From a virus, in the IMG/VR virus record IMGVR_UViG_3300048838_000939, positions 1 to 36,953 of that record: a stretch of 36,953 bases of DNA, one strand, 5' to 3'. Position numbers and translations under genes: made by a program. Within the stretch, counting starts at the first letter, position 1. Every line of letters starts with the position of its first letter. Below the pieces are notes generated by a model that saw only the letters and a program-made list of their open reading frames with translations, did no database searches and was not told the DNA's origin. Shown here piece by piece: positions 16,134 through 23,893 of this stretch.

Positions 16134-18305
16134 TCAGTCATCTTCGTAGTGGGTGAGAATCCATGAGTTTTTCTCGTCTTCGCGCTTCACGAGAATGGCT
16201 AGGAACCTGCTTCCGCCGCGAGCATGGCTGAGAGTGCGCTTGGATTTGTCGATCGATCCGTCCGCACGGTAAGTCAGGGTGATCTTTCCCATGGCAAGTG
16301 TCTCAGCCATCCTGAAAACGTCGGCCTCATGTTTGGCAGCGATGTGCTGAATCCCTTCGCCGCGCTTCCAATCAGCGCGCTTCACGCCTGGGCGGCCCGA
16401 TGGAAGATCCACCTTTCCAAGGCCCTTTCTCCAGACTACGCCACGCACAGGAGATCCGCTTCTAAAGGCCCACGCCACGGCCTTCTTAGCCCTCTCCATG
16501 TTATCGCGAGGGGACAGGTACTCGTCGTCGTTACCGGGGATCCTGCCGAACACGTCGGTTTTGAATCCGGCGCTCTCGCCCTCCCGGCCGCGACCGTACT
16601 TGTATTGGTTCCCTCGGAATGGGTGCCCCTGAAAATCACCATTCGCCACCTCTTCATCCTCTCCCGCCAGGGCGGCGATGAACTGATCTTCCAGATAGGC
16701 TTCAAACCCGGCGGTTTCCATTAAGTCCGGCATGCGGGCGGAGATCTTCTTGAGCGCGGCCCGCATCGCGGCGTCATCGCCGGCGGCCATCGCGCTTTCC
16801 AGCGCCTGGCCCAGCGGCTTCATATCGCCTGAAAAGGCGGCGAGCCAGGCCGGCGGGTCATCAGTGGCGGAGTCGCCGTCCGCGTTGTCACCAACGCGCC
16901 CACGGGCAGGCCGGGCCGCTTTCATGAAATCCGCAAAACTCTTATAGTCGGCATTGGCAACCGTTTCCCCCTTGGCGCTCTTGGCGTCTTGGCGGTTCAG
17001 ATTACCACCGAGCCTATCAGATGCTTCTTTCGCCGCCGGAATCCCGGCCCGGTCCATCAGCGCGCTCATGCTAACCGATGCTCCCGCGCCGGCGAGGGCC
17101 AGCCCGGAGCGGATGACTTTTTCGGAATCCTCTTGGACCGGCACCACCAGTTCCACGCGGGCGAGCGGCTCGGTGCCGTGGCCGTAGTGCCATTCGATCA
17201 CCATCCGGGACACGTCCGCCAGCGTTTCGGAGATCATCTCCGCGTCATCGCGGCGGAGGATGTCGGTTTCCTTTTCCTGGAGGCTGGCCCCGGTGCCCTC
17301 GCCGCTGCCGCTGCTCATGCTGGACAGATCCGCGCCGCGATAGAGGGCGGCGAACTTGCGGTCCACCCGCTCGATCACGGCGGGCATGGGCATTGCCGAC
17401 GGGTTGCCCTGGGCCTGGACCAGCTTGATTGGCTCCGCGTGCGTGCCGTCGTCGCCATAGACCACCGCCACCCAGTCGTGGCCGAAGCTTTCCACGGCGG
17501 CGCGCATGGCCTCCGCCTCCGGGCTGCCCTTCTTGCCGGTGGTGCGGCCGAGCACGCCAGGGACCGAGAATTTCTCGGAAAAGATCAGCCAGTCATTGAA
17601 CGCGCTGCGTTTGGCCAGGTAGCCGATGCAGCAGGAAATCATCAGGCCATCCCCGGTGGTGACCATCCACTCGCCATCCGTTAGCAATTCGCCGCTTTGG
17701 GCGGATGGGCTTTTCAGATAGCGCAGGCTGCCGGTCCGGTTTTCGAACATCCACAGCGGGACGTACTCGAACGTGGCCCGCAGCGTGCCATCCGGCCGCG
17801 GCTCCCAGATGATATGATGGGCGGCGTAGCGGTAACTCACGGCCGTCATCATCTGCTTGACCAGCCGGCGGAATCCGCCGCGCTCGTTGCGGTCATAGCT
17901 ATTGATGCAGCGGACGTTGCGCCAGAACTCTTCGAGCGTTTCCTTGTGCGCCGCGGCGGCCGGGTCGGTGGGATCGGCTACCACCACCTGCATGTCGAGC
18001 TGCGAGACGTCCTTTTCCCGCTTGGGTTTGACCGAGGCGATCACATCATCCCGCTCCGCGATTTTCTCCCACAACAGGACCGCCTCGACCAGGTAGCCAT
18101 GGTCGAATGCTTCCAGCACGCGCGAGAGCATGTCCGGGGTGAGCTGGCGCAGCGGGTTCCATTTGTTCTGCCGCACGGTCCGCAACGCCTCCGCGCTGGT
18201 CACCAGCGGACTGGTGCCAGCCGCCGGGGGGGCGGTGTTGTGCTTGGATCGTCTGCGGGCTGCCATGTGGGTGGATGTTGGGGTGGTTTCCGGACCGGCG
18301 CTCAC
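16134..18305 (-). CDS. Portal protein (DUF935, Mu gp29-like) fused to a C-terminal BECR-type nuclease domain
   Basis: A 723-aa protein. Residues ~40-430 are a DUF935 portal: WNPLRQLTPDMLSRVLEAFD, then VSYRYAAHHIIWEPRPDG, YVPLWMFENRTG, DWLIFSEKFSVPGVLGRTTG and ETDILRRDDAEMI. Residues ~480-550 are helical. The motif GHPFRGNQYKYG (~560-571) is a known linker in phage head proteins. Residues ~587-723 fit the phage-barnase-EndoU-ColicinE5/D-RelE-like nuclease pattern: VRGVVWRKGLGKVDLPSGRPG, then GIQHIAAKH (~651-659) and the end SWILTHYE. Most portals end near 500 aa. GTG start at 18,305 overlaps an upstream small gene's stop; an ATG at 18,266 is the alternative. A 34-bp dispersed repeat lies in frame (NRQDAKSAKG). 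Confidence 0.75.
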   Translation of the reverse strand: MSAGPETTPTSTHMAARRRSKHNTAPPAAGTSPLVTSAEALRTVRQNKWNPLRQLTPDMLSRVLEAFDHGYLVEAVLLWEKIAERDDVIASVKPKREKDVSQLDMQVVVADPTDPAAAAHKETLEEFWRNVRCINSYDRNERGGFRRLVKQMMTAVSYRYAAHHIIWEPRPDGTLRATFEYVPLWMFENRTGSLRYLKSPSAQSGELLTDGEWMVTTGDGLMISCCIGYLAKRSAFNDWLIFSEKFSVPGVLGRTTGKKGSPEAEAMRAAVESFGHDWVAVVYGDDGTHAEPIKLVQAQGNPSAMPMPAVIERVDRKFAALYRGADLSSMSSGSGEGTGASLQEKETDILRRDDAEMISETLADVSRMVIEWHYGHGTEPLARVELVVPVQEDSEKVIRSGLALAGAGASVSMSALMDRAGIPAAKEASDRLGGNLNRQDAKSAKGETVANADYKSFADFMKAARPARGRVGDNADGDSATDDPPAWLAAFSGDMKPLGQALESAMAAGDDAAMRAALKKISARMPDLMETAGFEAYLEDQFIAALAGEDEEVANGDFQGHPFRGNQYKYGRGREGESAGFKTDVFGRIPGNDDEYLSPRDNMERAKKAVAWAFRSGSPVRGVVWRKGLGKVDLPSGRPGVKRADWKRGEGIQHIAAKHEADVFRMAETLAMGKITLTYRADGSIDKSKRTLSHARGGSRFLAILVKREDEKNSWILTHYEDD
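16967..17000. repeat. 34-bp dispersed repeat inside the portal gene
   Basis: Reverse complement of 14,201-14,234 with two mismatches. It is in frame and encodes NRQDAKSAKG within a surface-like linker between the portal core and the helical C-terminal part. Confidence 0.85.
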
Positions 18306-18529
18306 CGTTCCGTCATGTTCGTTCTCAGCGGGGCGTTTGCGGGGCGGATTGCCCGGCCCGAGGCAGCGGCCTGGAAACGCCGGTCCGCTCGATCACGGAA
18401 AGGGGTTGTGCCGCCCGTGCCATGCCCCGTGCCGCCCGCGCAGGCGATTCCGGCTGCCAATGGGCGCAAACGGGCCACCCCCGCCAAATTCGGCGTTTTA
18501 CGCGATCGGTCTTTGGGTGGCGTGCTCAT
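18302..18529 (-). CDS. Small basic protein between terminase and portal (tentative)
   Basis: A 75-aa frame: MSTPPKDRSRKTPNLAGVAR, a Gly/Thr-rich middle (GGTGHGTGGTTPF) and an Arg-rich end. It starts 8 bp after the terminase stop, and its TGA overlaps the GTG start of the portal gene (18,302-18,305), an arrangement expected for a translated, coupled gene. The sequence is low in hydrophobic residues and matches no family that I recognise, so it may instead be untranslated leader. If the portal begins at 18,266, the coupling argument disappears. Confidence 0.35.
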   Translation of the reverse strand: MSTPPKDRSRKTPNLAGVARLRPLAAGIACAGGTGHGTGGTTPFRDRADRRFQAAASGRAIRPANAPLRTNMTER

Positions 18530-18536
18530 GTCCGTT

Positions 18537-20531
18537 TCAGCCCGCGTATCTCCGCGCCCGCGGGATCGAAAATGTCTCAGGTTCCACCGGAGCCGCGGCC
18601 ACCGCGTGCCCGCCCACCATTTCAGCCAGGGCGGAGTAGGCGTCGGCCAACAGGAGGTGGTTTTCGCAACCGTCCACGAAATCGAGCGCCTCGCCGCCAT
18701 CCTTGGATGCTCGCTTCGAGCCGGTGATCAGATGGCTGTCCAGCGTCTCCACGATGGGCGGGCTGCCGGCCTCGCGCCGCGGCAGCCGCATCACCGGCTC
18801 TTCCAACAGCGTGCCGGCCACCACCCGGATCACGTTTTCAGCGGGCGTGAGGAACTCATTGACCGCCCGCAGAATGCTCTCGAACCGGTTGCACTGGATG
18901 ACCGGATAGAACCGGTTGTAGCCGCCCTGGGGATCGATCCCCAGCTTGTGGACCATGCCCGCGCCCTGTTTGAGGGCGAACTCCACCACAAAGCACCGCA
19001 GGCCGGTCCACCGTTTGTTGGCACCGTCCCAAGTAAGTCCGCCCGGGAATTGCAGCCGCGCCTCGGCCGGTCGGCCATTGAACGCGGCCCAGTCGATGCC
19101 ATCCAGTCCGTTCAGCCGGTAGCACAGCGCGCGCGCCTCATCCACCGCCGGGTTGGCGTCGATGGCCAGGCATGAGAGGCCAAGCTTGTGAAACAGCGCC
19201 TCCGCCCGCGCGACCATTTGGGAAAGCGGGATTTGTTCGGCCCAATTGACGTGTTTGCGATCCTCTCCGAACACGTCGCGGGACACGAACCAGCAGCGGT
19301 TGCCGGTGTCCAGTCCGCCGAAGCGGGGCACGGCGACCGGGGCCATGGATAGATCAAACGGGGTTTCGGTGGACCGTGCGCGCAGGATCACTTCCGGGTT
19401 GATCGCCTGCTCGGTGTTGCTCGGCAGCGCCATCACATCACACCTGAAAACAGTCATCATCTCCGGATCCTTGATCGCGTCCTGCCAGCGGGAGACAAAC
19501 TGCTGCACCGGCATCGCCGCGATGCAAAACTGAGAGATCCGGAAACTCCACCGCCGCAGCTTGATCCGCTCAGGCTTCAGATGGACCAGGAGCGGCTTGG
19601 TCCTGTCGATCACCGCGCCCGTCTCCGGGTCCGCGAAGTAATAGACTGCTCCCGGCTCATAGGCCCACGCCCGGCCCGCGTCATCGCGGAACTCCCCGGC
19701 CGTGGTCAGCTTGGGGTCGCCCGGCCGCGGCTCGCCGTCCACCGCCAACCGGCACACTTGCGGCCAGTTCTCTTCCAGGTTGAGCGGCTTCGCGCCGCCG
19801 GTCTCGAACACGAAGATTCCCTGGCTGCCATCCTCCCAACATTTCTGTTGGCCGGCGGCGTGCGTCCGCTGCGTGCCGATGGATGACCGCAGCCGCAGGT
19901 CGGAGGCCGTCATGCGGCCCGTGAGATATTTCGAGCGCTTGGCCGGGATGTCATCCTTTTCGTCCTCCATCGCCACATCCATGGAAAACGAGGTGGGGAT
20001 CTTGCCCATGCCGCGGATCATGCCCTGCGCCTTGCGCCGGCCATCGCTCACCTGGAACGCGCCCTTGCGATTGACGCTCCGGCCGCGTTTGTCATCCATC
20101 TTGCCCACCTGCATCAACGGCCCCAGCCAATCGATCTGCTCGATCACATCGGGACGCAGCTTGGTATCGACGATGCCCTCGACCAGGTCATCGTCCGGCA
20201 GATAGTAGCCCCAGTTGCGGAACAGGCAGCCCGTGACATAGACGCCGAAATTGAGCGCAAGGATCGTCTTGCCAAACTGCGCGCCGCCGCAAATGTCAAT
20301 GGTGGCGTCCGGCAGCGGCTGGCCGGTGTGGCTCCCCAGCACCAGGTCGAACACCTCCACGATCGGAATCAGCGCCTCGCGGCCGGCGAGGGAATAATGG
20401 ACATACGACCCGCCCGGGGTCTTAACCATGGCGTACTTTTCCAGGAACTCGCGAAAGCTCGCCACGCTCGGCACGTGGCCGTGGTCCGGCTCCGCCAGCA
20501 TCCCCGCGATTCTATCAAGCGCGCCCTTCAT
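18537..20531 (-). CDS. Large terminase (packaging ATPase/nuclease, Mu gp28/GpA-like)
   Basis: A 664-aa protein. The ATPase part shows a Walker A-like loop GGAQFGKT (residues ~83-90) after LPDATIDIC and a Walker B-like segment FSMDVAMEDEKDDI near 180-195. The typical GYYLPDDDLVEGIVDTKLRP segment lies between them. The nuclease half contains VPRFGGLDTGNRCWFVSRD (~400) and CLAIDANPAVDEARAL (~455) with the acidic residues expected of an RNase H-like fold. It cuts and pumps DNA into the prohead. Its start overlaps the stop of the DUF3486 gene (ATGA at 20,528-20,531). Mu-like phages package headfuls from near one end of the inserted copy. Confidence 0.8.
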   Translation of the reverse strand: MKGALDRIAGMLAEPDHGHVPSVASFREFLEKYAMVKTPGGSYVHYSLAGREALIPIVEVFDLVLGSHTGQPLPDATIDICGGAQFGKTILALNFGVYVTGCLFRNWGYYLPDDDLVEGIVDTKLRPDVIEQIDWLGPLMQVGKMDDKRGRSVNRKGAFQVSDGRRKAQGMIRGMGKIPTSFSMDVAMEDEKDDIPAKRSKYLTGRMTASDLRLRSSIGTQRTHAAGQQKCWEDGSQGIFVFETGGAKPLNLEENWPQVCRLAVDGEPRPGDPKLTTAGEFRDDAGRAWAYEPGAVYYFADPETGAVIDRTKPLLVHLKPERIKLRRWSFRISQFCIAAMPVQQFVSRWQDAIKDPEMMTVFRCDVMALPSNTEQAINPEVILRARSTETPFDLSMAPVAVPRFGGLDTGNRCWFVSRDVFGEDRKHVNWAEQIPLSQMVARAEALFHKLGLSCLAIDANPAVDEARALCYRLNGLDGIDWAAFNGRPAEARLQFPGGLTWDGANKRWTGLRCFVVEFALKQGAGMVHKLGIDPQGGYNRFYPVIQCNRFESILRAVNEFLTPAENVIRVVAGTLLEEPVMRLPRREAGSPPIVETLDSHLITGSKRASKDGGEALDFVDGCENHLLLADAYSALAEMVGGHAVAAAPVEPETFSIPRARRYAG

Positions 20532-21091
20532 GCCTTTCTGACGATCTCCTTGATTTGTTGGAACAGCTCCACCGCTTTGGGATTGCCCTTGATCTCGTCA
20601 TAGAGCGCGTCCAGGCCGGCATCGATCTTGCTGCGGGTCGCCGCGTTGAGCCGCTCCCGTGCGATCGCGTTGGCCTCCTTGCGCAACTCGATCTCCCTGT
20701 CTTTCTGGGCCGCGCGGTAATCCTCCCCCTCCAGGGAGGCGGCGGTCGCGAACTTGGCCACGTCCCGCTCAAGGATCCCGTCCGCCATGAACAGTCGCTG
20801 CCCGGCCTTGCGCACCTGCTCGGCACTGAGGCTGGCATCCCGCGCGATGATCTCCTTGACCTGGTCGATCAATTGTTCCCGCGCCCACATGCGCCGTTGG
20901 ACTTCCAGCCACACGTAAAACTCCGCCAGCGCGCTCTTGCCGATGGTGATGCCGTATTGATCCGGCAGCAGCGCCGCGATCTCCACCAGGCCGAGCGCCT
21001 TCTGCGCCGGATCGGAGGGATACTTCAGCTCCCACAGCTCGTCGAGCGTTTCGCGCGGGAGGTTCTTGAGTTTCGCGTCTGACCTGGCCAT
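20528..21091 (-). CDS. DUF3486 protein (Mu gp27-like, probable small terminase)
   Basis: A 187-aa protein with the DUF3486 pattern: basic N-terminus MARSDAKLKNLPRETLDELW, a helix-turn-helix region (KALGLVEIAALLPDQYGITIGKSALAEFYVWLE), then long helices to the end (KDREIELRKEANAIARERLN). In Mu the homologue gp27 lies just before the gp28 terminase and probably recognises the packaging site. Here it is directly upstream of the terminase, with a 4-bp overlap. No membrane segment. Confidence 0.75.
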   Translation of the reverse strand: MARSDAKLKNLPRETLDELWELKYPSDPAQKALGLVEIAALLPDQYGITIGKSALAEFYVWLEVQRRMWAREQLIDQVKEIIARDASLSAEQVRKAGQRLFMADGILERDVAKFATAASLEGEDYRAAQKDREIELRKEANAIARERLNAATRSKIDAGLDALYDEIKGNPKAVELFQQIKEIVRKA

Positions 21092-21096
21092 TGCGG

Positions 21097-21345
21097 TTAG
21101 AGCGTGTTGAGTTTGGCGGCACCCCGCGGCGTGAGGTACCAGAGCACCTCGCCGTCCTCTTCGGCGGAGCGGATCAGCCGGTCAGCCAGGGCGGCCTCCA
21201 TCACATCCCGCAGCTCCTGCAAGCCGGGAGTCTCGCGACAGAGGTCGCCCACCAGCTCGCGGATCATGGCTTCGTGCTTGCCGTAGCCCTCCGACATGCG
21301 CAGCGCCTCCAGCAGTTTTTTTCGCAAAATTTTCGTCGGGATCAT
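21097..21345 (-). CDS. Small winged-helix-like protein (Mu gp26-like position)
   Basis: An 82-aa protein: MIPTKILRKKLLEALRMSEG, then CRETPGLQELRDVMEAALADRLIRSAEEDGEVLWYLTPRGAAKL. The pattern helix-helix-strand-strand with LTPRGAAKL is that of a winged helix, and the gp26 (VpaChn25_0724-type) proteins of Mu-like phages have this form. The longer frame upstream is antisense-like and is rejected. It lies 5 bp before the DUF3486 gene. Confidence 0.6.
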   Translation of the reverse strand: MIPTKILRKKLLEALRMSEGYGKHEAMIRELVGDLCRETPGLQELRDVMEAALADRLIRSAEEDGEVLWYLTPRGAAKLNTL

Positions 21346-21346
21346 C

Positions 21347-21871
21347 TCAGGGAGTGGTTTGGTTGTGCATGCAGGGCCGCCCCATGATCGCCTTGCCCAA
21401 GGAGCCCAGGCCCTTGCTGATGTCCGCCTTGGTTTCGATCGCCGCGAGCCGCTGCCCCTGGGCATTGACAGTCTCGTGGATCCGCCGCCGCGCCTCGTAG
21501 GCACCGCTTGCCACCGCCTCGATCTTCAAGCTGAGGGCTTCGGCGGTTTCCTTCACCGTCCGGCGCATCGTTTCGTCGCGAACCAGGATCACCTCGCTCA
21601 TGCGGTCCACGCTGTTGCGGATGTCCTTGACGTCGCTCTTGATCTCCGCCTTGAACTCGATGAATTCGGTGCGGGTCACGTAGGCATCGTGGAGCCGCAC
21701 GCCCACCGGCTGCCCGGCCACGGTCACCTCGCGTTCCACCTTGCCTTTCGCCACCCCGCGGCGGTAAGCGTTGAGCACCAGCGCCCAGGCCGCCCCCACC
21801 GCGCCGATGGCTCCGGTCCCGATGGTCAACACGTTCGTTCCGTCTATCTCAGCCAGCATTTGTCCGATCAT
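21347..21871 (-). CDS. Membrane-anchored coiled-coil protein (DUF2730/Mu gp25-like)
   Basis: A 174-aa protein from ATG 21,871. Residues ~12-33 are one membrane segment (NVLTIGTGAIGAVGAAWALVL), followed by a basic stretch (NAYRRGVAKGKVERE) and a long helix rich in Lys/Glu/Arg (residues ~60-160). An N-terminal anchor plus coiled coil matches DUF2730 proteins, found at the gp25 position in Mu-like phages just before gp26/gp27. Role unknown; an i-spanin-like function is the alternative. Its first 23 bases overlap the upstream 77-aa gene. Confidence 0.55.
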   Translation of the reverse strand: MIGQMLAEIDGTNVLTIGTGAIGAVGAAWALVLNAYRRGVAKGKVEREVTVAGQPVGVRLHDAYVTRTEFIEFKAEIKSDVKDIRNSVDRMSEVILVRDETMRRTVKETAEALSLKIEAVASGAYEARRRIHETVNAQGQRLAAIETKADISKGLGSLGKAIMGRPCMHNQTTP

Positions 21872-22082
21872 GGCATTGTTGTTTGAAAAACCGCTTCGCG
21901 CCCTCCAGCACGCATACCCACTTGAGCACCCCCGGAATCCCGCCCTTGGTGTCGTTTCCCCGCATGATCCCCTCCGCGTAGGAGAGCAGTGCCGCCAGCT
22001 CCGCATCTGTCAACCTGGCCGCGTATGCCGCCGGGTTGGCCGCGCGGCACGCCTGGTCATAATCATACTCGCCGCCGGTCAT
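21849..22082 (-). CDS. Small protein of unknown function (Mu gp24-like position)
   Basis: A 77-aa protein: MTGGEYDYDQACRAANPAAY, then AARLTDAELAALLSYAEGIMRG and GVLKWVCVLEGAKRFFKQQC. It is a helical protein with acidic N-terminus and basic C-terminus. Its ATG (22,082) overlaps the amidase stop (ATGA), and it overlaps the next gene by 23 bp, so it is part of the coupled lysis/packaging operon. No family is recognised. Confidence 0.6.
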   Translation of the reverse strand: MTGGEYDYDQACRAANPAAYAARLTDAELAALLSYAEGIMRGNDTKGGIPGVLKWVCVLEGAKRFFKQQCHDRTNAG

Positions 22083-22636
22083 GATCTGCCTCCGTTCCAT
22101 GCGGCGATGCCATCGGCGATCACCTGTGCCAACTTGTGCTGGTGGGTTTTCACCCACGCCCATTCGCGCGGGTTGGAGCCGAAGTAGGGCTCGCAAATCA
22201 CCGCCGGGCATGGGGTGGCCCGCAGGAACTCGGCTCCGCGACCTTTGGCCGTCACTGCCACGAGGCCACGGGCTTTGTGATCGGGGCATGCCGCGATCAT
22301 GCTCTTGTTGAGCGCCTGCGCCAGATACCGGCCGCCCACGCTGTCATGCCAATGCAGCCACTCGTGGCCGTGCGCTTCCGGCACGCCCCAATTGAAATGC
22401 AGCTCCACCGCCGCCATGGCCCGCAGGGTGGTGAGCTTGCGCCCCAGCCAGCGCATGGCCGCGCCGTAGTTGCCGCCCTGGTAGGAGGCGATCACCTCGC
22501 ACGCGATGCCATGATCTTCCAGTCTGGCCCGGATCTGTTTGGCCAACAGACCGTTGGCGAACCGTTCGGACACTCCGCCCACTGATACCGCGCCCGAGTC
22601 TCCCGGGCGGCTGTGGCCCACGCAAACCGCGATCAT
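22079..22636 (-). CDS. N-acetylmuramoyl-L-alanine amidase (endolysin)
   Basis: A 185-aa protein of the amidase_3 fold. Visible zinc ligands and catalytic residues: His8 in VGHSRPGDSGA, Glu24 in GVSERFAN, His80 in AVELHFNWG and Glu149 in VICEPYFGSN. It cuts the bond between MurNAc and L-Ala in peptidoglycan at the end of infection. No signal peptide, so it needs a holin. The ATG at 22,636 is chosen over one at 22,651 because GGAGGGAGGG lies 4-5 bp before it and it overlaps the stop of the 39-aa gene (ATGA). Confidence 0.85.
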   Translation of the reverse strand: MIAVCVGHSRPGDSGAVSVGGVSERFANGLLAKQIRARLEDHGIACEVIASYQGGNYGAAMRWLGRKLTTLRAMAAVELHFNWGVPEAHGHEWLHWHDSVGGRYLAQALNKSMIAACPDHKARGLVAVTAKGRGAEFLRATPCPAVICEPYFGSNPREWAWVKTHQHKLAQVIADGIAAWNGGRS

Positions 22637-22752
22637 TTGCCCTCCCTCCATTTCCGGATGAGCGCGATCGCCTCTTCATCGGCATTGCGACGGCGGCGGA
22701 GCGCCTGCAGCAGCGCGGCGGTAATGGCGATGGCGAATAGGGTCGCGGTCAT
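22633..22752 (-). CDS. 39-aa single-membrane-segment protein in the lysis cassette
   Basis: A short gene read from ATG 22,752: one hydrophobic segment MTATLFAIAITAALLQAL followed by RRRR and a charged tail ending RKWREGK. Its TGA overlaps the amidase ATG (ATGA at 22,633-22,636), and the amidase ribosome-binding site lies in its last codons, which supports it as real. The position, between a holin-like gene and the endolysin, and the TM-plus-basic-tail form suggest a holin partner, pinholin or spanin component. No sequence match is recognised. Confidence 0.65.
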   Translation of the reverse strand: MTATLFAIAITAALLQALRRRRNADEEAIALIRKWREGK

Positions 22753-22783
22753 GGTCTATGCGAGTGTGGTGTTAGGTTCCCGC

Positions 22784-23230
22784 TCACTTGCCGCCGCGCC
22801 GGTCCACCGTGGCCGTCAATCCCTCCGCGGTGGAGTAGCACACCTGATTGCCACTGCGGTCGATGTAACACGCCTTGACCGGCATGTTTTGCGCCGCGGC
22901 GGGCGTGAAGGGGATGCAGCCTGGCAGGGGAAAACCCATAACCCCTGCCAGGCCGGCCGGCAGCAACCATGCGGGAATCCGCCGGCCTTGGTTCTCCCCG
23001 GTGGCGTCCTGTCCGGCAGCCTCGGGAGTCACCTCATTTGTCCCATTGGGAAAAAGGCTCACCGCATCACTGGTGATCCAGCGCACCAGGATGTTCAGCG
23101 CGCCCAGCGCCGCCAGTGGCTCCATCGGATTGGCCGCCATCCAGGACCGCGCCGCCGGCCACAGCAGCAGCAGCAGCGCGATGAGGTTCAGCCAGACGGT
23201 TTTGGATTGCAGCAGGTGTTTCGTGTTCAT
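22784..23230 (-). CDS. Holin-like membrane protein, first gene of the late operon
   Basis: A 148-aa protein. MNTKHLLQSKTVWLNLIALLLLLWP is typical of one class of phage holins (SKTVWLN motif, residues 9-15, then a membrane helix), with a second segment at ~37-52 (LAALGALNILVRWITS) and a third hydrophobic stretch at ~95-108 (AWLLPAGLAGVMGFPLPGC). The C-terminal ~40 residues contain three Cys and probably lie outside the membrane; the PLPGC is lipobox-like but has Pro at -2. ATG 23,230 was chosen; a start 11 codons upstream (23,263) would read through a hairpin. It lies upstream of the small membrane protein and amidase. Confidence 0.6.
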   Translation of the reverse strand: MNTKHLLQSKTVWLNLIALLLLLWPAARSWMAANPMEPLAALGALNILVRWITSDAVSLFPNGTNEVTPEAAGQDATGENQGRRIPAWLLPAGLAGVMGFPLPGCIPFTPAAAQNMPVKACYIDRSGNQVCYSTAEGLTATVDRRGGK

Positions 23231-23237
23231 GGCAGCA

Positions 23238-23258
23238 GGGGCCTCGCGGCGAGGCCCC
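23238..23258. promoter_or_regulatory. 9-bp hairpin just before the holin start
   Basis: GGGGCCTCG (23,238-23,246) and CGAGGCCCC (23,250-23,258) form a perfect stem around three bases. On the late strand it lies 7-28 bases before the holin ATG, where the ribosome must bind, so it may limit holin translation. The rest of the 133-bp gap up to 23,363 shows no clear late promoter. Confidence 0.5.
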
Positions 23259-23363
23259 ACCACTAGCCGCCGGCCGGTCCAGGCTGCCGCATTCCCCCCA
23301 CTTTCCGCCGCGACAGAGCCGATTTTTTCCGCCTGCTGAAAATCCTGCTACACTGGCTCCGCC

Positions 23364-23834
23364 ATGCCCGCCGCCCGCAAAATCCACCTGCTCCCTGATC
23401 ACCCGGATCTCTTCGAACTCCCGGTATCCATCGCCACCCTCGCCCTGCCCACCGTCCAGGAGGCTTTCACCGCACCCATCCGGTGGGATGAGGATACCGA
23501 GGTCAAGACCTCGAAAGGCACCCGCAAACGCCGGTTCGGCAGCTTCTCCGCCGCCCGCCGGATGCTGGATTGCGAGCCCGAGAAACTCCGCGCCATCCTG
23601 CGGACCGGCCTCATTTACGCCTACAAAGGCACGGATGCCGCAAAAAGCTGGTGGGTGATCGACTTGGCCGGAATCTACCTCTACCGAGAAAACCAGCGCC
23701 GCCGCGCCATCGGCCTCCAACCCGCCGCGGATTGGGCCGCCTATTCCGCCCACATGGCCGCCCTCAACGCCAAAGACGCCGCCACCACCACCGGCCCGCC
23801 ACCCGTCGGCAAAACCACGGCGGACGGGATGTGA
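23364..23834 (+). CDS. Probable DNA-binding regulator at the late/immunity boundary
   Basis: A 156-aa protein that stands alone, divergent from the late operon. Residues ~55-105 (RRFGSFSAARRMLDCEPEKLRAILRTGLIYAYKG, then WWVIDLAGIYLYREN) have the helix-turn-helix plus wing form of MerR/excisionase-like domains. The C-terminus is Ala/Pro-rich and looks flexible. A lone HTH gene pointing away from the late genes could encode the late activator (role of Mu Mor/C) or a late repressor; neither is proven. A 22-bp palindromic site follows 12 bp after the stop. A TACACT (23,349-23,354) lies close to the start, but I see no convincing -35. Confidence 0.5.
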   Translation: MPAARKIHLLPDHPDLFELPVSIATLALPTVQEAFTAPIRWDEDTEVKTSKGTRKRRFGSFSAARRMLDCEPEKLRAILRTGLIYAYKGTDAAKSWWVIDLAGIYLYRENQRRRAIGLQPAADWAAYSAHMAALNAKDAATTTGPPPVGKTTADGM

Positions 23835-23845
23835 GGGGGACGGCG

Positions 23846-23867
23846 AATGGAACACATGTGTGCCATT
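23846..23867. promoter_or_regulatory. Palindromic site AATG-N3-CACATGTG-N3-CATT, copy 1
   Basis: The 22-bp imperfect palindrome has symmetric ends (AATG/CATT), a perfect CACATGTG centre and 3-bp spacers GAA and TGC. The same plan and spacing occurs inside the gene at 27,012-28,043 (27,513-27,534). It lies between two converging genes, so an operator role for an adjacent promoter is not obvious. Confidence 0.55.
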
Positions 23868-23893
23868 TGGAATTCACCGCCAGCGAAACGAAA

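Noticed and set aside
17697-19175. Long plus-strand open frame (492 codons) opposite portal and terminase
   Set aside because: No domain pattern, odd composition, and it crosses two well-supported minus-strand genes.
23067-23855. Minus-strand frame (262 codons) that would run from the control region into the holin gene
   Set aside because: Gly-rich shadow of the HTH gene at 23,364; overlaps the holin gene in another frame.
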